A stretch of 64,000 nucleotides of DNA from the NCBI GenBank assembly GCA_008360975.2, contig CM039210.1, positions 13,766,293 through 13,830,292 on the forward strand. The letters run 5' to 3'. Below the pieces are notes generated by a model. It did no database searches, was not told the origin of the DNA, and saw only the letters and a list, made by a program, of their open reading frames with translations. The stretch is from Lichenostomus cassidix (taxonomy: Eukaryota > Chordata > Aves > Passeriformes > Meliphagidae). Positions 1 through 11,374 of the stretch are shown in pieces (the first letter of the stretch is position 1; each line of letters opens with the position of its first letter). A program made the translations under genes and the position numbers.

Positions 1-695
1 TCAAAAAGTCAAGGGAGTTAAATTTCAATCCAAACAGGAACTTTATTAATTGTGCCCTTAAAGTGGCCTGCGATAGAGAGAGAGACAGAATTAGGGAAAG
101 ATTGGGAGAAAAGGGAAGAAAAGGGGTCTTATAGCTACCACCATGGATCCACAGACGTCTGGCATCTCTGGGGGTCTTGTCCAGAAGGCATTCCTCTGCC
201 TCTGCGTCAATCAACGTGATCTCACGGTGGGGAAGATCTTCGAAATTCAGTCATTCCAGAGCTGTCTTTTATGCTAGTCAATACACCTGGTCCCTCCTTG
301 CAACCTGCCTTTGCTCCCCCTTAATTCTTGTGGAGATATGCCAAACTCCATTTGGCAGGCCACATATGCCAAGAGAGGAGTGTCTGAGGCATGGTTGGCT
401 TTGGAGGCGTGTTTTCTCACAATAGTGAATAGCAGGGAGTTTATGGGTTGGTGGTCCTGTTTTGCATCATAGATTTTTCATGATAATGGGTGTCAGGGTG
501 ACAGGTGTAAAGCCTTCTTCACGTACCAGCTTTGGCAGGCACAAGGCTTTTGTTCTGTACCAGCTTAGGCAGGTACAAAGCATTTGTTCCGTACCAGCTT
601 TGGGAGGTACAAAGCACTCTCTGCGTAAGTCCTACATCTGTGGTCTCTGATGAGAAATGTTGAGACAGAACTTGATTATTTGATCGACCCTAACA
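1..695 (-). mobile_element. LTR family J, truncated by window edge
   Basis: The sequence matches 46160-46917 closely, for example the block around 25-60 that carries a reverse-complement AATAAA (tttatt). It ends in CCCTAACA as the other copy ends in CCCTTACA, so the element lies on the minus strand and its U5 side is cut by the window start. Tandem short variants of a 'taccagctttggcaggtac' unit occur at about 525-615. The complete copy has a 5-bp TSD, which suggests an ERVL-type element. Confidence 0.7.
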
Positions 696-2951
696 AGTGG
701 TTAGCTTAGTTGGTGGTCATTGCACTCACTGAAAGAGCTCAGATGTGGTGTCCATTCAGTGGGGAGCCAAGTCATCTATGCTGGCCAAAAAAGATGTAGA
801 GGCCCAGACAGAGCTCCAGACAGAGCTCCCAAAAAAACACGCAGCCAATCAGGTTTCAGACTGTAGGGAATGCATAAGCCTTTCACTGGACTCTAGCAGA
901 GATAGCAGCTGCATCAGATGTGACCAGGTAGACAACCTGCTCAGCCTGGTAGTAGAGTTACAGGATGAGGTAGAAAGGTTAAGGAGTATTAGAGAATCAG
1001 AAAGGGAAATAGACTGGTGGAACCATGCTCTGGCCTCCTGTAAGAGCCTGATAATAAGAGAAAGGCTTCAAAAAATGATTCATCATTATATCTGCTTATC
1101 ATAATCACACTTGAAAACCTGAAGACTACGTGCAGGATGGACTATGAGTAGCCTGCCTTGAGGCCCATAAAAAGGAAGGCAAAACCAGTGCAAAAGTGTG
1201 GAGGGGAAAGTGAAGGGCAGAATCCCTGGCCTTTGTCTTCCCCCCCTGCCCATCACCTGCTGCCTGACATCTTGAGGCCTCCAGGACCGACGCCTCCCAC
1301 TTGAGGGAAACCACCCCCGATCCTGCATCTGTGGACTGGAATCATGAGTGAGTTGAGGAACCCCTACCTTTGCTCCTTCATTCCGTGGTGTGGGCACTGC
1401 GAATTCCCCGAAGTTTGGCTGCAGCGACCAGGCACCGCACCTGCATTTCGGAGGATGGATTGCCACATTCCAACCAAACTACTCTAGAGATCAGAGGAGG
1501 CAGACAAGACGCTTCAAACAGCAGAAAAAAAAAAGGCACAAACTGCTTTGCTCCCCCCCCCTTCCCTCAGCAGCAACAAAGGCAGCAACAGTGTGGTGGT
1601 GAACTATCCTATGCTTTTTAAAGTAACATTGGCTTTTCTTTCTAACTTTTCTCTGATTTTCCCTTTCTTTCTCCTTGCCTCTTTTATTAAATAAAAAATA
1701 TATCAATTTTTTTGCATCAACATTTAATCTTGCTTGGTTTTTATCTCGTTTTTGGGAATATTTTGAACTTTCAAAGTTCTTCCTGTTTTATACACGGAGA
1801 CCTAGTCTTCTCTGCTTCTCTGTGTTTAAACCGGATAGTAACACTTCCTTGAGACAGGAGCAGCCTCCAGAAATAACTCAAGATCAAGGGGCTCCTATAT
1901 CTATCATCCAGCAAGGAGCAGGTACCAGTTGTAAAGAAAGGAGAAAATGGAGGGTAGTCCATGCTCAGGATGAAAAGTGAAATCCTTCTTTGCCCACCTC
2001 ACCCCACCCCCCCAGGTGCCTCTGCACAATAGGTATGAGGTTTTGTATGTGGAAGACCAGCCAAAGGATCAAGTGGATAAAAGCCTAGTTGTATGAGAGG
2101 TGTCACCACAATCAGAAAGGTCAACCCTCCATATTACAACCACCTCTAAGAGGAAGAAAAGATGGGTTATAGTCATAGGAAATTCCCTTCTAAGGGGAGC
2201 AGAGGGCCCAATATGATGATGCAACCCAACCCATAGCGAGGTCTGCTATCTCTCTGGGGCCTGGGTTAAGGACATCACCAGGAAAATTCCTAGACTGGTG
2301 CTGCCCTTGCACTGCTACCCATTACTGATCTTTCACATAGGGTGTAATGAAATGGCAACATGTAGTCTGAGGGCAATCAAAAAGGACTTCAGGGCTTTGG
2401 GATGGTTGCTAAGGGAATTTGGAGCACAAGTTATATTCTTCTCTATACTTCCAGTTGAAGGCAGCAACGTTGGAAGAAAGACATGCTGAGCCTATATTAA
2501 TACATGGCTTCATGGCTGGTGTCACCACAAAAATTTTGGGGTTTTTTACAATGCAATGGTCTACACAGCACTGGGCATGCTGGTATCAGATGGCACTCAC
2601 CTTTCTTGGTGAGGAAGAAGAGTCTTTCTTTGGGAACTAGCAGGGCTCATTGGCAGAGCTTTAAACTAGATGTGATTGGGGGAGAGGGACAATATCAGGC
2701 TTGTCCCTGGCAAGCTGTGGGATGAGATGCAAAGATTGGAGGGAGAGGGTGCTAGTGAGGGCCCTCTGCCCATGACTCTGAATCGTGCTGGCCACACTGG
2801 AACACACTTGCAGTTTTACAGAGATGAGACAGGTAAAAAGAGCCTGCAGGGAAACACCAGGGAAATATCTCAAAGGAACTAAGGGTTGTTTCTCTAGGAA
2901 GGTGACACAGACAACAGCCCAGCTGAGGTGCCTTTACACCAATGCACGCAG
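696..2951 (+). mobile_element. CR1 LINE copy a, 5' part: ORF1 and start of ORF2
   Basis: Degenerate CR1 non-LTR retrotransposon. At 745-1030 a frame shows the avian CR1 ORF1 N-terminal region, with CIRCDQVDNLLSLVVEL followed by a coiled-coil-like stretch ending ESEREIDWW. After an interruption (about 1031-1867) ORF1 resumes. At 2020-2640 the esterase-like domain is visible (NRYEVL, VIVIGNSLLRGAEGP, then a block with HIGCNEMAT), containing stops and frameshifts. The start of ORF2 (QLRCLYTNAR) is at about 2925-2951, where the copy is cut by LTR G. The remainder of ORF2 is at 39300-43600 in the same orientation, so this is one element split in two. Not functional. Confidence 0.85.
1031..1867 (+). 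other. Unassigned insertion inside CR1 ORF1 (LTR-like)
   Basis: CR1 ORF1 text stops near 1030 and resumes near 1868. The intervening ~0.8 kb has LTR-like traits: a C/G-rich first half, an AATAAA-type signal at about 1688 followed by T-rich DNA, and a GACA end near 1856. I could not find a clean TSD or a second copy in the window. It is probably another solo LTR on the plus strand; exact borders are uncertain. Confidence 0.4.
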
Positions 2952-3413
2952 TGATACCAAAATTATTTTTGCTTTTATATTTTCTTCATATATATTTGTA
3001 GCTCTGTAGACTATTACTGGATAATTATTTAGTTCCTAGCTAAGTCTAGTGCTTTTCTTACCCTGATAGATAGAAGGACAAAACACATTCCAAAAGGCTC
3101 CTATGCTATATTGCTGCTTCTGGGAACCAAGGTTAAAACAACTTATCAAGACACTTTCTCATAAAAAAGCACAGCGAGTACATCTAGTAGCAAGAAAGGG
3201 GGGCTCCAGAAGAGGTGGAACCAATGGGGGAAACCACCTCATTACTTGTGTTTCTAATTGGGAATTCTTGTCAATTATGCTAATTTGCTAAACCTATAAA
3301 ATTGTATTCGCCCCATGAGGAGTGGGCATTTTTTCCCTATCTGTCCCTGGAAGCCTCCAATTCAAGGCCAACTTTTAAATTACCTCCTGTACTAACATTG
3401 TCTTGAAAGTGTG
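2952..3413 (+). mobile_element. Solo LTR family G, 5' portion (rest at 39270-39299)
   Basis: Begins TGATACC directly after GCAG of CR1 ORF2 (2948-2951). It is similar in reverse complement to 42298-42754 and, more distantly, to 13064-13498. Its body has CCTATAAAATTG at about 3291. At 3409-3413 it is interrupted at GTGTG by a D-family LTR start. The missing end (GTGTGTTG...GGCATCA) is at 39265-39299 and is followed by GCAG at 39300-39303. The 4-bp TSD suggests an ERV1-like LTR. The two halves together are about 490 bp. Confidence 0.8.
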
Positions 3414-3430
3414 TGTTGAAGGTTGGGGCA

Positions 3431-4358
3431 GGCCTCAGATTCTCCCGGAAGCCAGTTTCGCCATCAAAAAGAGAAAAGTCAAGGGGCCTGCCAAAGAGAT
3501 CCAGTTCCTGAAAGTCAAGTGGCAAGATGGAGGGCACCAGATTCCCACCGAGGTCATCAATAAGATCACGGCGATGTCCCCACTAACCAACAAGAAGGAG
3601 ACACAAGCTTTCCAAGGTGCCATAGGCTTCTGGAGGATGCATATCCCTGAGTACAGCCAGATTGTGAGCCCTCTCTACCTAGTGACACGTGACAAGGATT
3701 TCCACTGGGGCCCTGAACAGCAGCAAGCCTTCACCCAGATCAAGCAGGAGATCGCTCATGCGGTAGCCCTGGGCCCAGTCAGGACAGGACCAGAAGTGAA
3801 AAATGTGCTCCACTCTGCAGCCAGGGACAATGGCCTGTCCTGGAGACTTTGGCAGAAGGTGCCTGGCGAGACTCGAGGGCGACCATTGGGATTCTGGAGC
3901 CGAAGTTACAGAGGGTCCGAAGCCAACTACACTCCCACCGAGAAGGAAATCTTGGCAGCCTATGAAGGGGTCCAAGCCACCTCAGAGGTAATCGGCACAG
4001 AAGCACAACTTCTCCTCGCACTCCGACTACCGGTGCTGAGGTGGATGTTCAAGGGAAAGGTTCCCTCTACCCACCATGCCACTGATGCCACACGGAGCAA
4101 ATGGATTGCCCTCATCACACAGAGTGCCCGTATTGGAAACCTGAATCACCCTGGTATCTTGGAAATAATTACAAATTGGCCCGAAGGAGAAAATTTTGGT
4201 CTCACTGATGAAGAGGAGCAGGAACAGGTGACTCGTGCAGAGGAAGCTTCACCCTAGAACCAACTGCCACAAGATGAAACACGCTACGCTCTTTTCACTG
4301 ACAGTTCCTGTCGTATTGTAGGGGCAAATCGAAAATGGAAAGCAGCTGTATGGAGCCC
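3431..4358 (+). pseudogene. pol: ERVL pol fragment: RT thumb/connection and RNase H start
   Basis: An open frame up to 4256 matches, nearly residue for residue, the segment of the full-length ERVL pol at 57310-58140. It starts after the YIDD region, with FAIKKRKVKGPA, and includes GAIGFWRMHIPEYSQIVSPLYL and PLGFWSRSYRGSE. A TAG at 4255-4257 breaks it, and the RNase H motif FTDSSCRIVGA follows at 4292-4330. The RT palm catalytic part is absent because of the 5' deletion. The fragment is cut at 4358 by a solo LTR. No product is expected. Confidence 0.85.
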
Positions 4359-4628
4359 TGTGGCAACACAGACTCTTTCCCATGGGAATTTTCTCTTCTT
4401 CCTGTGTTTTTATAAACAAAGATAAAGTTTTAATGTTATTGAAACGGTCTCTGGAAAGATAGGCGGTTCAAGCCTGGCCAATCGGCCTAGGGGGAGGTTT
4501 TGAATTGGCCCAATCCGGACCATCTGTGAAAGTCTATATAAGTTCTAAACTTAATTAATAAATTCAGAATTGTGCCAACTTGAGATTCTGTCTGGTTTCT
4601 TCACTCTGCTAGCGGTTCAACAGTGACA
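4359..4628 (+). mobile_element. Short ERVK-like solo LTR (family 1)
   Basis: About 270 bp, starting TGTGGC and ending GTGACA. It carries CTATATAAG at about 4534 and AATAAA at about 4556, only some 15-20 bp apart. It splits the RNase H region of the ERVL fragment. The flanks GAGCCC and TCGCCC look like a degraded 6-bp TSD. Five other copies occur at 6619, 8019, 38744, 43865 and 53519. Confidence 0.8.
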
Positions 4629-5503
4629 TCGCCCCACACGACAGGTCATGGAAGCTACAGAAGGAGAGGGGGGATCGAGCCAACTTGCCGAACTCAAAGC
4701 TGTTCAGCTGGCCCTGGACATGGCTTAATGAGAGAAGTGGCCAATGCTATATATGTACACTGATTCATGGATGGTAGCCAATGCCCTGTGGGGTTGGTTG
4801 GAAAGGTTGAAAAAGGCCAGCTGGCAGCATAGAGGAAGACCAATCTGGGCTGCTGACAAATGGCGAGACATTGCCACTTGAATAGAGAAGCTACCTGTGA
4901 AGGTCCGTCATGTGGATGCCCATGTCCCCAAGAGTTGAGCTAATGAGGAAAACCAAAACAATGAACAGGTCAATCAGGCTGCAAAGATAAAGATGTCACA
5001 AATAGATTTGGATTGGCAACACAAGGGAGAGCTGTTCTTAGCTTGATGGGCCCATGATGCCTCAGGCCCTCAGGGCAGAGATGCCACCTGTAAGTGGGCA
5101 CGGGACCAAGGGGTGGATCTAACCATGGACTGTACCTCCCAGGTAATCCATAACTGTGAGATGTGTGCTGCCATCAAGCAAGCCAAGCGGGTGAAACCCC
5201 TGTGGTATGGTGGAAGGTGGTCAAAATACAAGTATTGGGAGGCCTGGCAGATTGATTACATCACACTGCCTCAAACCCGCCATGGCAAGTGCAACATGCT
5301 CACAATGGTAGAAGCCACCACTGAGTGGCTGGAAACCTACCCCATGCCTCACACCACTGCCCATAACGCCATCCTGGGCCTTGAAAGGCAAGTCCTTTGA
5401 AGGCACGGTACCCCTGAGAGAATTGAGTCGGACAACGGGACTCATTTCAAAAATAGCCTCATAAACACCTGGGCTAGTGAACATGGCATTGAGTGGGTGT
5501 ACC
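4629..5503 (+). pseudogene. pol: ERVL pol fragment: RNase H and integrase
   Basis: Continues the ERVL pol with many stops. The RNase H text has YTDSWMVANALWGWL at about 4752-4800, then a decayed integrase zinc-binding region with CEMCAAIKQAKRVKP at about 5155-5190. The first catalytic Asp region is WQIDYITLP at about 5245, and the second is ESDNGTHF at about 5425. It is interrupted at 5503 by LTR F, with target GTACC duplicated at 5499-5503 and 6245-6249. Confidence 0.8.
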
Positions 5504-6244
5504 TGTGGCAGGACATCCTCCCCCTCCCCTCTCTCCTTCTGCTTTGTGGTGGAAAACAGATAACTCTGGTGGGGTCAGAAGCCCCGCAGGAGGTTATCTT
5601 GTGGCGCCTGAAGGCCTGAGACCTCTGACCTTGAATTCATAAGAGAGGATGTGAAAAGAGAAACAAAGAAATCAATACGTGACCAAAGTCGCGCTTTTAC
5701 AATTATAAAAACCTCACGAAAATATCCCAGAGATAGAGGTTTCCTACACACACTCTGAAGATGTGCAAGGAACTTCTCCCCAGAGTCTGGATGCAGACTC
5801 TGTGGTTACTTTCCTGGGAACTGGGTGAAAGGATTCTGAAGTATGCTCCACCACCCATTGGCTGGTAAGATACATGGGGTTCCTAAGTTATATTATTTTG
5901 CTAGCTGTTAATAAGAATAGGTACCTTTCCATAATTGCAATATAGCTATGCATAGTTTTTGCAATAATTTTATTCCATAATTGCAGTGTTAGCTATTTTA
6001 TAGTTTGCAATTATACTATTCCTGTGTAAGTATGCAAATTTGTCCTAAGTCTTTATGTCTGTCATTTTCTGTGTCTAATAAATGGTAATTTATGTCATAT
6101 CAGACTAATCGGCCATTATCAAAGAACCTTGCGAATGAGACCGAGTCTTGGGGTGCTAGTCACCCTAATAAAAGTTACTGCCTGCTGCAAGAAGCCTGAG
6201 CAAACAGCAGAAACACATAAAACTCCTGTCTCCCATGCATGACA
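5504..6244 (+). mobile_element. Solo LTR family F
   Basis: Begins TGTGGCAGGAC and ends CATGACA, with a perfect 5-bp TSD GTACC on both sides, as expected for ERVL-class integration. An AATAAA (CTAATAAATGG) lies at about 6075. It shares an R/U5 region (GAGACCGAGTCTTGGG) with the copies at 7544-8504 and 62868-63581. Confidence 0.85.
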
Positions 6245-7032
6245 GTACCACATTCCTTATCATGCACCTGCTGCTGGCAAAGTGGAGTGATGCAATGGCC
6301 TGCTAAAAACCACCTTGAAGGCTCTAAATGGGGGGACTTTAATAAATTTGGAACAGCATTTAGCCAAGGCCACCTGACTAGTTAACACCTGAGGCTCCAC
6401 CAACGGAGCTGGCCCTGCCCAATCTGAAACCCCTGCAAACAGCAGACAGGGATAAGGTTCTAGTGGTACACATGAGAGGCATGCTGGGAAAAACTGTTTG
6501 GATTAATTCTGCCTCAAGCAAAGACAAACCCACCCGTGGGGTTGTCTTCGCTCAGGGACCAGGGTGCACCTGGTAGGTGATGCAAGAGGATGGAGAGACA
6601 TGATGCATACCTCAGGGGTGTCGCTGTTGAGCAGCTAGCAGAGTAAAGAGGTCAGTTCTCAGTGGCAAGAAGGAAAGACCTTTATTGTTTTGATTTCATC
6701 ATATATATAGAGTTTTCAAAAGTCACCCAGATTGGTCAGCCAGAAGCCTCCCCCTAGGCCTGATTGGCCAGGCCTGCACCGTCCAGATCTTGGGACACTG
6801 TTTTTAATAACATCCAAACTTTATCTTTATTTATAAAACACAAAAAGAATTCTCATGGGAAAAGCCTGTGCTAGCCACACAGGGGGACCTTAGTTGGGGT
6901 TGAATTGCCCATAACACTGTGCCTGTATCCATATCTGAATGTATATAATCAGGGTAATTCATGTATGTATATAGTTTTAAAAGTTTAAGTTCAAGGTAAC
7001 ATTTTGGAATGGAAAAAATTCGGGTTGCATAA
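6245..7032 (+). pseudogene. pol: ERVL integrase C-terminal remnant and 3' tail
   Basis: From 6245 the degraded frame follows the C-terminal part of the ERVL integrase (LGKTVWIN at about 6488, RGVVFAQGPG at about 6536). It is split by a minus-strand solo LTR at 6619-6879. After about 6910 the sequence no longer matches the full-length ERVL. About 120 bp of AT-rich DNA lead to an A/G-rich tract (GGAATGGAAAAAATTCGGG, ~7009), a possible polypurine tract in front of a D-type LTR. Confidence 0.6.
6619..6879 (-). mobile_element. Short ERVK-like solo LTR (family 1)
   Basis: Reverse complement of family 1: TGTCGCTGTTGAG at the left edge and GCTAGCCACA at the right. The perfect 6-bp TSD CAGGGG (6613-6618 and 6880-6885) is typical of betaretrovirus-like ERVK integration. 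Inserted in the ERVL integrase tail. Confidence 0.9.
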
Positions 7033-7420
7033 TGCTGAAGGTTGGGGGGGGTGGAATTTTCTCCATGCCTGTTACTAGGGAACCAATGACCAGGTGCTCA
7101 GGGCCATTAACTCTTTTGTAAGAGACAAAGGCTGTGGTTTGGGTGTGGTGAGGGAAGGAGGCACTCCAGCCATAGGGGGGAGCTCACTTGCTGGCTGGAC
7201 ACCGGAGGCGATGGAGGGAAGCTGCTGCTTTCTTCTGGCTGCGACTGCGGGACGTCCGACCGTGCATTGCCTTCTGTTCCTGGCTGGGTGAGCTCTTGCT
7301 TGGGAAAAAAGGAGTGGGATCCAAACCCTTTTTTCCCGCTGGGAGCGCATGCCTCACATTCTCTATTCTAAGGGAGGTTTCCACCTCTCTTAGCAGACAC
7401 CTGTCTTTCAAACCAAGACA
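7033..7420 (+). mobile_element. LTR family D (copy D1)
   Basis: Begins TGCTGAAGGTTGGGG and ends AAACCAAGACA, like the other D copies, but is short (388 bp). Left flank CATAA and right flank CATGG match only partly. The left side is ERVL tail and the right side is integrase of a different, minus-strand ERV (ERV-M), so this may be a true 3' LTR of the ERVL rather than a solo LTR. Confidence 0.65.
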
Positions 7421-7543
7421 CATGGCTTGGCCCTGGGGATTGTATAGGATCCTAGTAACATGTTTCACACCCCCTTGGTGAAGGAATTCTTGAGTATTTT
7501 TAGAAGCATAACCTGGGCCGTTGTCAGTTTTTATAGTCTTCAG
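7421..7543 (-). pseudogene. pol: ERV-M integrase core fragment
   Basis: Minus-strand frame with [20 protein letters not shown] (second catalytic Asp region) up to NPQGQAM, just before the third catalytic position, where D1 cuts it. Upstream pol continues beyond the nested F-type LTR at 8505. The style is betaretrovirus-like and related to the integrases of ERV-A and ERV-C. Confidence 0.75.
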
Positions 7544-8504
7544 TGTGGTAGGACCTTTCACCCCCTGATACAGCAAAAACTTATCTTCCCATCCCATTTG
7601 GCTAAGTTAGGCCAGAATTATTTGTCATGTGATGAATTGTCTTGGCAGAGAACCTCCTTAGCCAGCAATAAACATCCTTTCTTGAATGGTGAGAAAGTAT
7701 AAACCAAAATTATTGACTACAGACACAGCACTTTTACAAACTGTAAAAGACCACTATGATTTTCATGAAATCAGAAATCTCTTATACACTCTCTGAGTGT
7801 TCAGAGAATTCTCCTTGATATTGAGATGTTGACATCAAGATACTTCCCTGGGATTGAGAGGAATTAGGATTCTCTGCACACCACTATCATACATTGGTAA
7901 ATGACATTGGCTCCTAATCTATACTATTTCTTCGCTAGCTGTAATATCTGTACCTTTATTATCATGCACTGTATTTTATCTACTAGTAGTTCTTTTTGTG
8001 TTATCTTGTGTAGTAAGTTGTCGCTGTTGAGCCTCTAGCAGAGTAAGAAGATACAGGTTCAAAGTGTGGCATCCGGAAGAAAATTTTATTATTTAATTCC
8101 ATCTTATATAGACTTTTCAAAGGTCACCCAAATTGGTCAGTTTGAAGCCTCCCCCTAGGCCTGATTGGCCAGGCCTGAACTGTCCACATCCCGAGAAACT
8201 GTTTTTAATAACATCCAAACTTTATCTTTGTTTATAAAACACAGGAAGAAGAGAGAGAAGAATTCTCATGGGAAAGGTCTGTGCTAGCCACAGTAAGTAG
8301 CCTGTTGAAAGTCTTATGTCTGTTTTCCTTGGCCTACTCAATAAATAATTCATGTTATAATAGACCTGATTGGTCATTATTAAGAACTTGCTGACGAGAG
8401 TGGGTTTTGGGGTGCTGGCCACCGCAGTAAAGCTACTGCCTACTGCTAGAAGACCTGAGGAAAGGCATGGACTTGTCTAAGCTCTCCCCTCTCCATTTGT
8501 AACA
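7544..8504 (+). mobile_element. Solo LTR family F, diverged, with nested solo LTR
   Basis: Starts TGTGGTAGGACC and ends TTTGTAACA, flanked by a perfect 5-bp TSD TTCAG (7539-7543 and 8505-8509). Without the nested 8019-8292 element it is about 680 bp, close to the other F copies. It shares GGGTTTTGGGGTGCTGGCCACC with the U5 of the 5504 copy in modified form. Confidence 0.8.
8019..8292 (-). mobile_element. Short ERVK-like solo LTR (family 1)
   Basis: Left edge TGTCGCTGTTGAG, right edge GCTAGCCACA, perfect 6-bp TSD GTAAGT (8013-8018 and 8293-8298). It lies inside the F-type LTR, so it is the younger of the two. Confidence 0.9.
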
Positions 8505-10457
8505 TTCAGTAGGCCCATAATAGCAAAGCAACGTGTCCAATGCTTACTGATATCTTTACCTTTTCCCCCTGTGTGAGCAGAAGCACATATTAGGTTAGAA
8601 AATGTATCAATGGTAACATAAACAAACCTCAAACAACCAAAGGAATGTATATGAGTAACATCAGTCTACCATAACTCATTAGGGTCTAGGCCTCGGAGAT
8701 TAACTCCCTGAGCAGGAGTATGTGAAGGTAATTGCTGACAGTCTGGGCAGGCATGCATGATATTTCTTGCCTGAGACAAAAGAATGTGAAACTGCTTACT
8801 CAGCCCTGCTGTGTTCTGTTGAAAAAATGGATGAGATGAGCAGGCATTATCAAATTGTAATGTAGCTGCAGTTAAGCTATCTGCCTTGGCATTCCCCTCT
8901 GCTATAGGACCCAGTAAATTTGTGTGACTCCGTATATGAATCACAAAAAGAGGATGCTTTATATTCTCAGTTAGTGCATTCAATTGAACAAAAAGCTCAA
9001 ACGATATCTTATGGCTAATTTCCTTTATAAAAGCTCCGTGTATTCTCATTATGACATTAACAACGTTCACAATCAATGATATTGACTGCTTCTTGTTTAA
9101 AGATGGTTAAAGCTAACAGAGCAGCATGTAGTTCAACCTGTTGAGTGGAACCATCTGTTTGAGTTATTGCATGTTTCCATTCGCTATCTTGTTGCCAGGT
9201 AAAGACCACTTTTCCTGTCTTTCCTGATCCATCAATAGAAACATTACATGCACCAGGAATAGAGCTATGGCACACAATAATTTGTAGTGTTAAATGCAAG
9301 TGAACAACATTTTGCAACAGTTTGTCTGAAGGTAAGGAGAAAGAAATCTGTCCTACAAAATCTGCCAATGCCATATGAAAAATATCTGAATTTTGAAATA
9401 CTCATAATTGTCAACAGACAGTGGTAAATGAATAACCTCCAAATCATATCCAGTCAACTGCCCTACACAAGACCTTCCCTTCTTAACTAAAGACACATAG
9501 AGCAATATCAGGGTAGTGATTGTTTTCTTGGGTGTATTTGGTAAAAAAACCCATTCTAAGTAAATTGTTTTGTCTCCCTGCAATTGCCCTATTAATGCTG
9601 TGGGATAAGGCGCAGCAGGCAACAAAAACAAGTAAACTGGTAAAGCTGGTGCAATTCTGTCTGCTTTTATGGTAGAGATTTGTGAGCTAATTATGTCTAA
9701 TTCCCACATAGTTTCTTCAGATAATGTTCATGGAGAAGATAAGTCAGGGTCTCCTTTCAAGCGATCAAACAAATATTTTAATTGATGAGTGGATAAACCT
9801 AATATGGGTTTTATCCAGTTAATTGTTACCAGTAACTTTCGTAAACCATTCAGTGGTTTGATGTCAGTCTTTAAAGTTAATTGCTGTGGTTTCCCATTTC
9901 ATTCAGTCAGTATCCATCCTTAATACTTCTAAGGAGGGGTTCTTTAAATTTTTTAAGGGGTAATTTGTAGCCCATGCTTAGTAAGATTAAGGATGAGACA
10001 CTGAATGGTATCATGCAAATATGAAACATCCTGTGCACAAACTAAAATATCCATATAATGATAAAAAATGCTCTGAGAATATTGAGTCCCCACAGGCACC
10101 AGGGCATTGGCCACAAAAATTTGGCAAATAGTAGGGCTATTCATCATCCCCTGGTGAAGCACTGTCAAATTATATCGATGCATGGGTTCAGCATTGTTAA
10201 CTGAAGGGACAGAAAAAGAAAAATACCATCCTCAGGATGCAGAGGGATCATAAAAAATCAGTTTTTAAAGCTATAAAAATCAAGTGCCAATCCCTTGGCA
10301 GTAAAGTAGGGTTCGGGGTGCCTGGCTGCAGGGCACCCATGGGTTTTATGGCTGCAATGATAGCCTATAAATCATGCAATAAACGCCACTTTCCTGATTT
10401 CTTTGGGGTCACAAAAAAAAGGTGTATTCCAGGGACTAGTAGAAGGAACTATGTGTA
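8505..10457 (-). pseudogene. pol: ERV-M pol: RT palm to integrase zinc finger
   Basis: Read right to left. The RT palm lies at about 9960-10240 (NLTVLHQGMMNSPTICQIFV and FYHYMDILV, where the usual YMDD second Asp is missing). The RT connection is at 9353-9709 and RNase H at 8700-9374 (SIDGSGKTGKVVF, then IRSHTNLLGPIAEGNAKAD). The integrase HHCC region is at about 8690-8830 (PFFQQNTAGLSKQF, ACPDCQQ). Several frameshifts and stops separate the frames. It is betaretrovirus/alpharetrovirus-like, related to ERV-A and ERV-C but much older. The RT start continues at 11053-11374. Confidence 0.8.
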
Positions 10458-11052
10458 TGTCTTGGAGTGATGGTATGATAATCCTTTATTCCCTATCGTT
10501 GATTTATATGCTCAAAAAAATGTGGTCCTATCACTTTAACTACGTTCAGCAACAGAGAGAAGTGCGGGATGTTTTGAAAACTTTTTCCCCAAGCCTCACT
10601 GCGGGAGAGCGAGGAGGGGGAGGATTCTTCGCTCTCTGCAGAGACTGCGCACGGGGACGGCTGTCGGAGTGGGCTCTGTTCCGTTTTTTTTGGGGTTTTT
10701 TTTCATTTTTTTCCTCGTCTGGACCCCTTTTCTTCGATCTGCTTTGTCACCCGAAAACCCAAGGGAGCCAGAGGACAGCAGAGCTCTCGGGGAGCTCCGC
10801 CCAGCCCCCAAGGGGGGCCCCGGAGGGGAGAGGCTACATCTGAGGAAAAAGGACTTTTTAATCAGGTTTAATAACTCCTTTTCACCTTGGTTTTCCCCTT
10901 CCCCTGTGCCTTGCAGGGCACTGTGCGTGGTTTGTATTAAATAAATAGTTTTTTCTTCACTTCCATCTAAGGAATTCTGTTGTGGGTGAGGGAGGGGGTG
11001 TCAGAGCCCTTTGCTCTCGGAGGAGAGAAAGTTTTATCATTAATCCAGGACA
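10458..11052 (+). mobile_element. Solo LTR family E
   Basis: Starts TGTCTTGGAGTGATG and ends TTAATCCAGGACA, with a perfect 5-bp TSD GTGTA (10453-10457 and 11053-11057). Contains TTAAATAAATAG as a likely poly(A) signal at about 10939. Inserted in the RT of ERV-M. Other E copies are at 11375 (minus), 15931 and 62560. Confidence 0.88.
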
Positions 11053-11374
11053 GTGTACTGCCTATAATTGTTCTTGTACTAGTTGGTTTGCCTTAATTAG
11101 CTTATCCCCTTTCAAGGGCCACTGATCTACCCAAACAGGATTTTTTCTAAGCCAGTGAAGTTTGAGTAGGGGGATTTCTTCAGTGGCCATTAGGACAAAT
11201 TTGTCTCTCCTGTGACTATTTGTATGTGCCATTGCTGTAAAAGATCTCATCCCCATAAGCTGTAGGTGTTTTTAAAATAAAAGGTTGAATCCAGCCCATC
11301 TGTTTATCTGGTCCCTGCACTTGCAACAAATGCACACTCTTCCAAGGAATTTGTATTCCTCCCACCCCCGTTAT
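11053..11374 (-). pseudogene. pol: ERV-M RT N-terminal fragment
   Basis: Minus-strand frame with NPVWVDQWPLKGDKLIKANQ and LVQEQL, the fingers entry region of a betaretrovirus-like RT. It corresponds to the [10 protein letters not shown] region of ERV-A at about 21100. Bounded on both sides by E-type LTR insertions. Confidence 0.75.

Larger units (their letters stand above)
3414..7420 (+). mobile_element. Decayed ERVL provirus with D-type LTRs
   Basis: Starts with about 15-17 bp of a D-type LTR (TGTTGAAGGTTGGGG at 3414) immediately after GTGTG, then passes straight into the middle of an ERVL pol gene. The rest of the 5' LTR, leader, gag, protease and first half of RT are therefore deleted. 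Pol runs with interruptions to about 6910 and a D-type LTR follows at 7033-7420. Four later LTR insertions sit inside. Pol is closely similar to the ERVL at 56358-59522. Confidence 0.7.
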
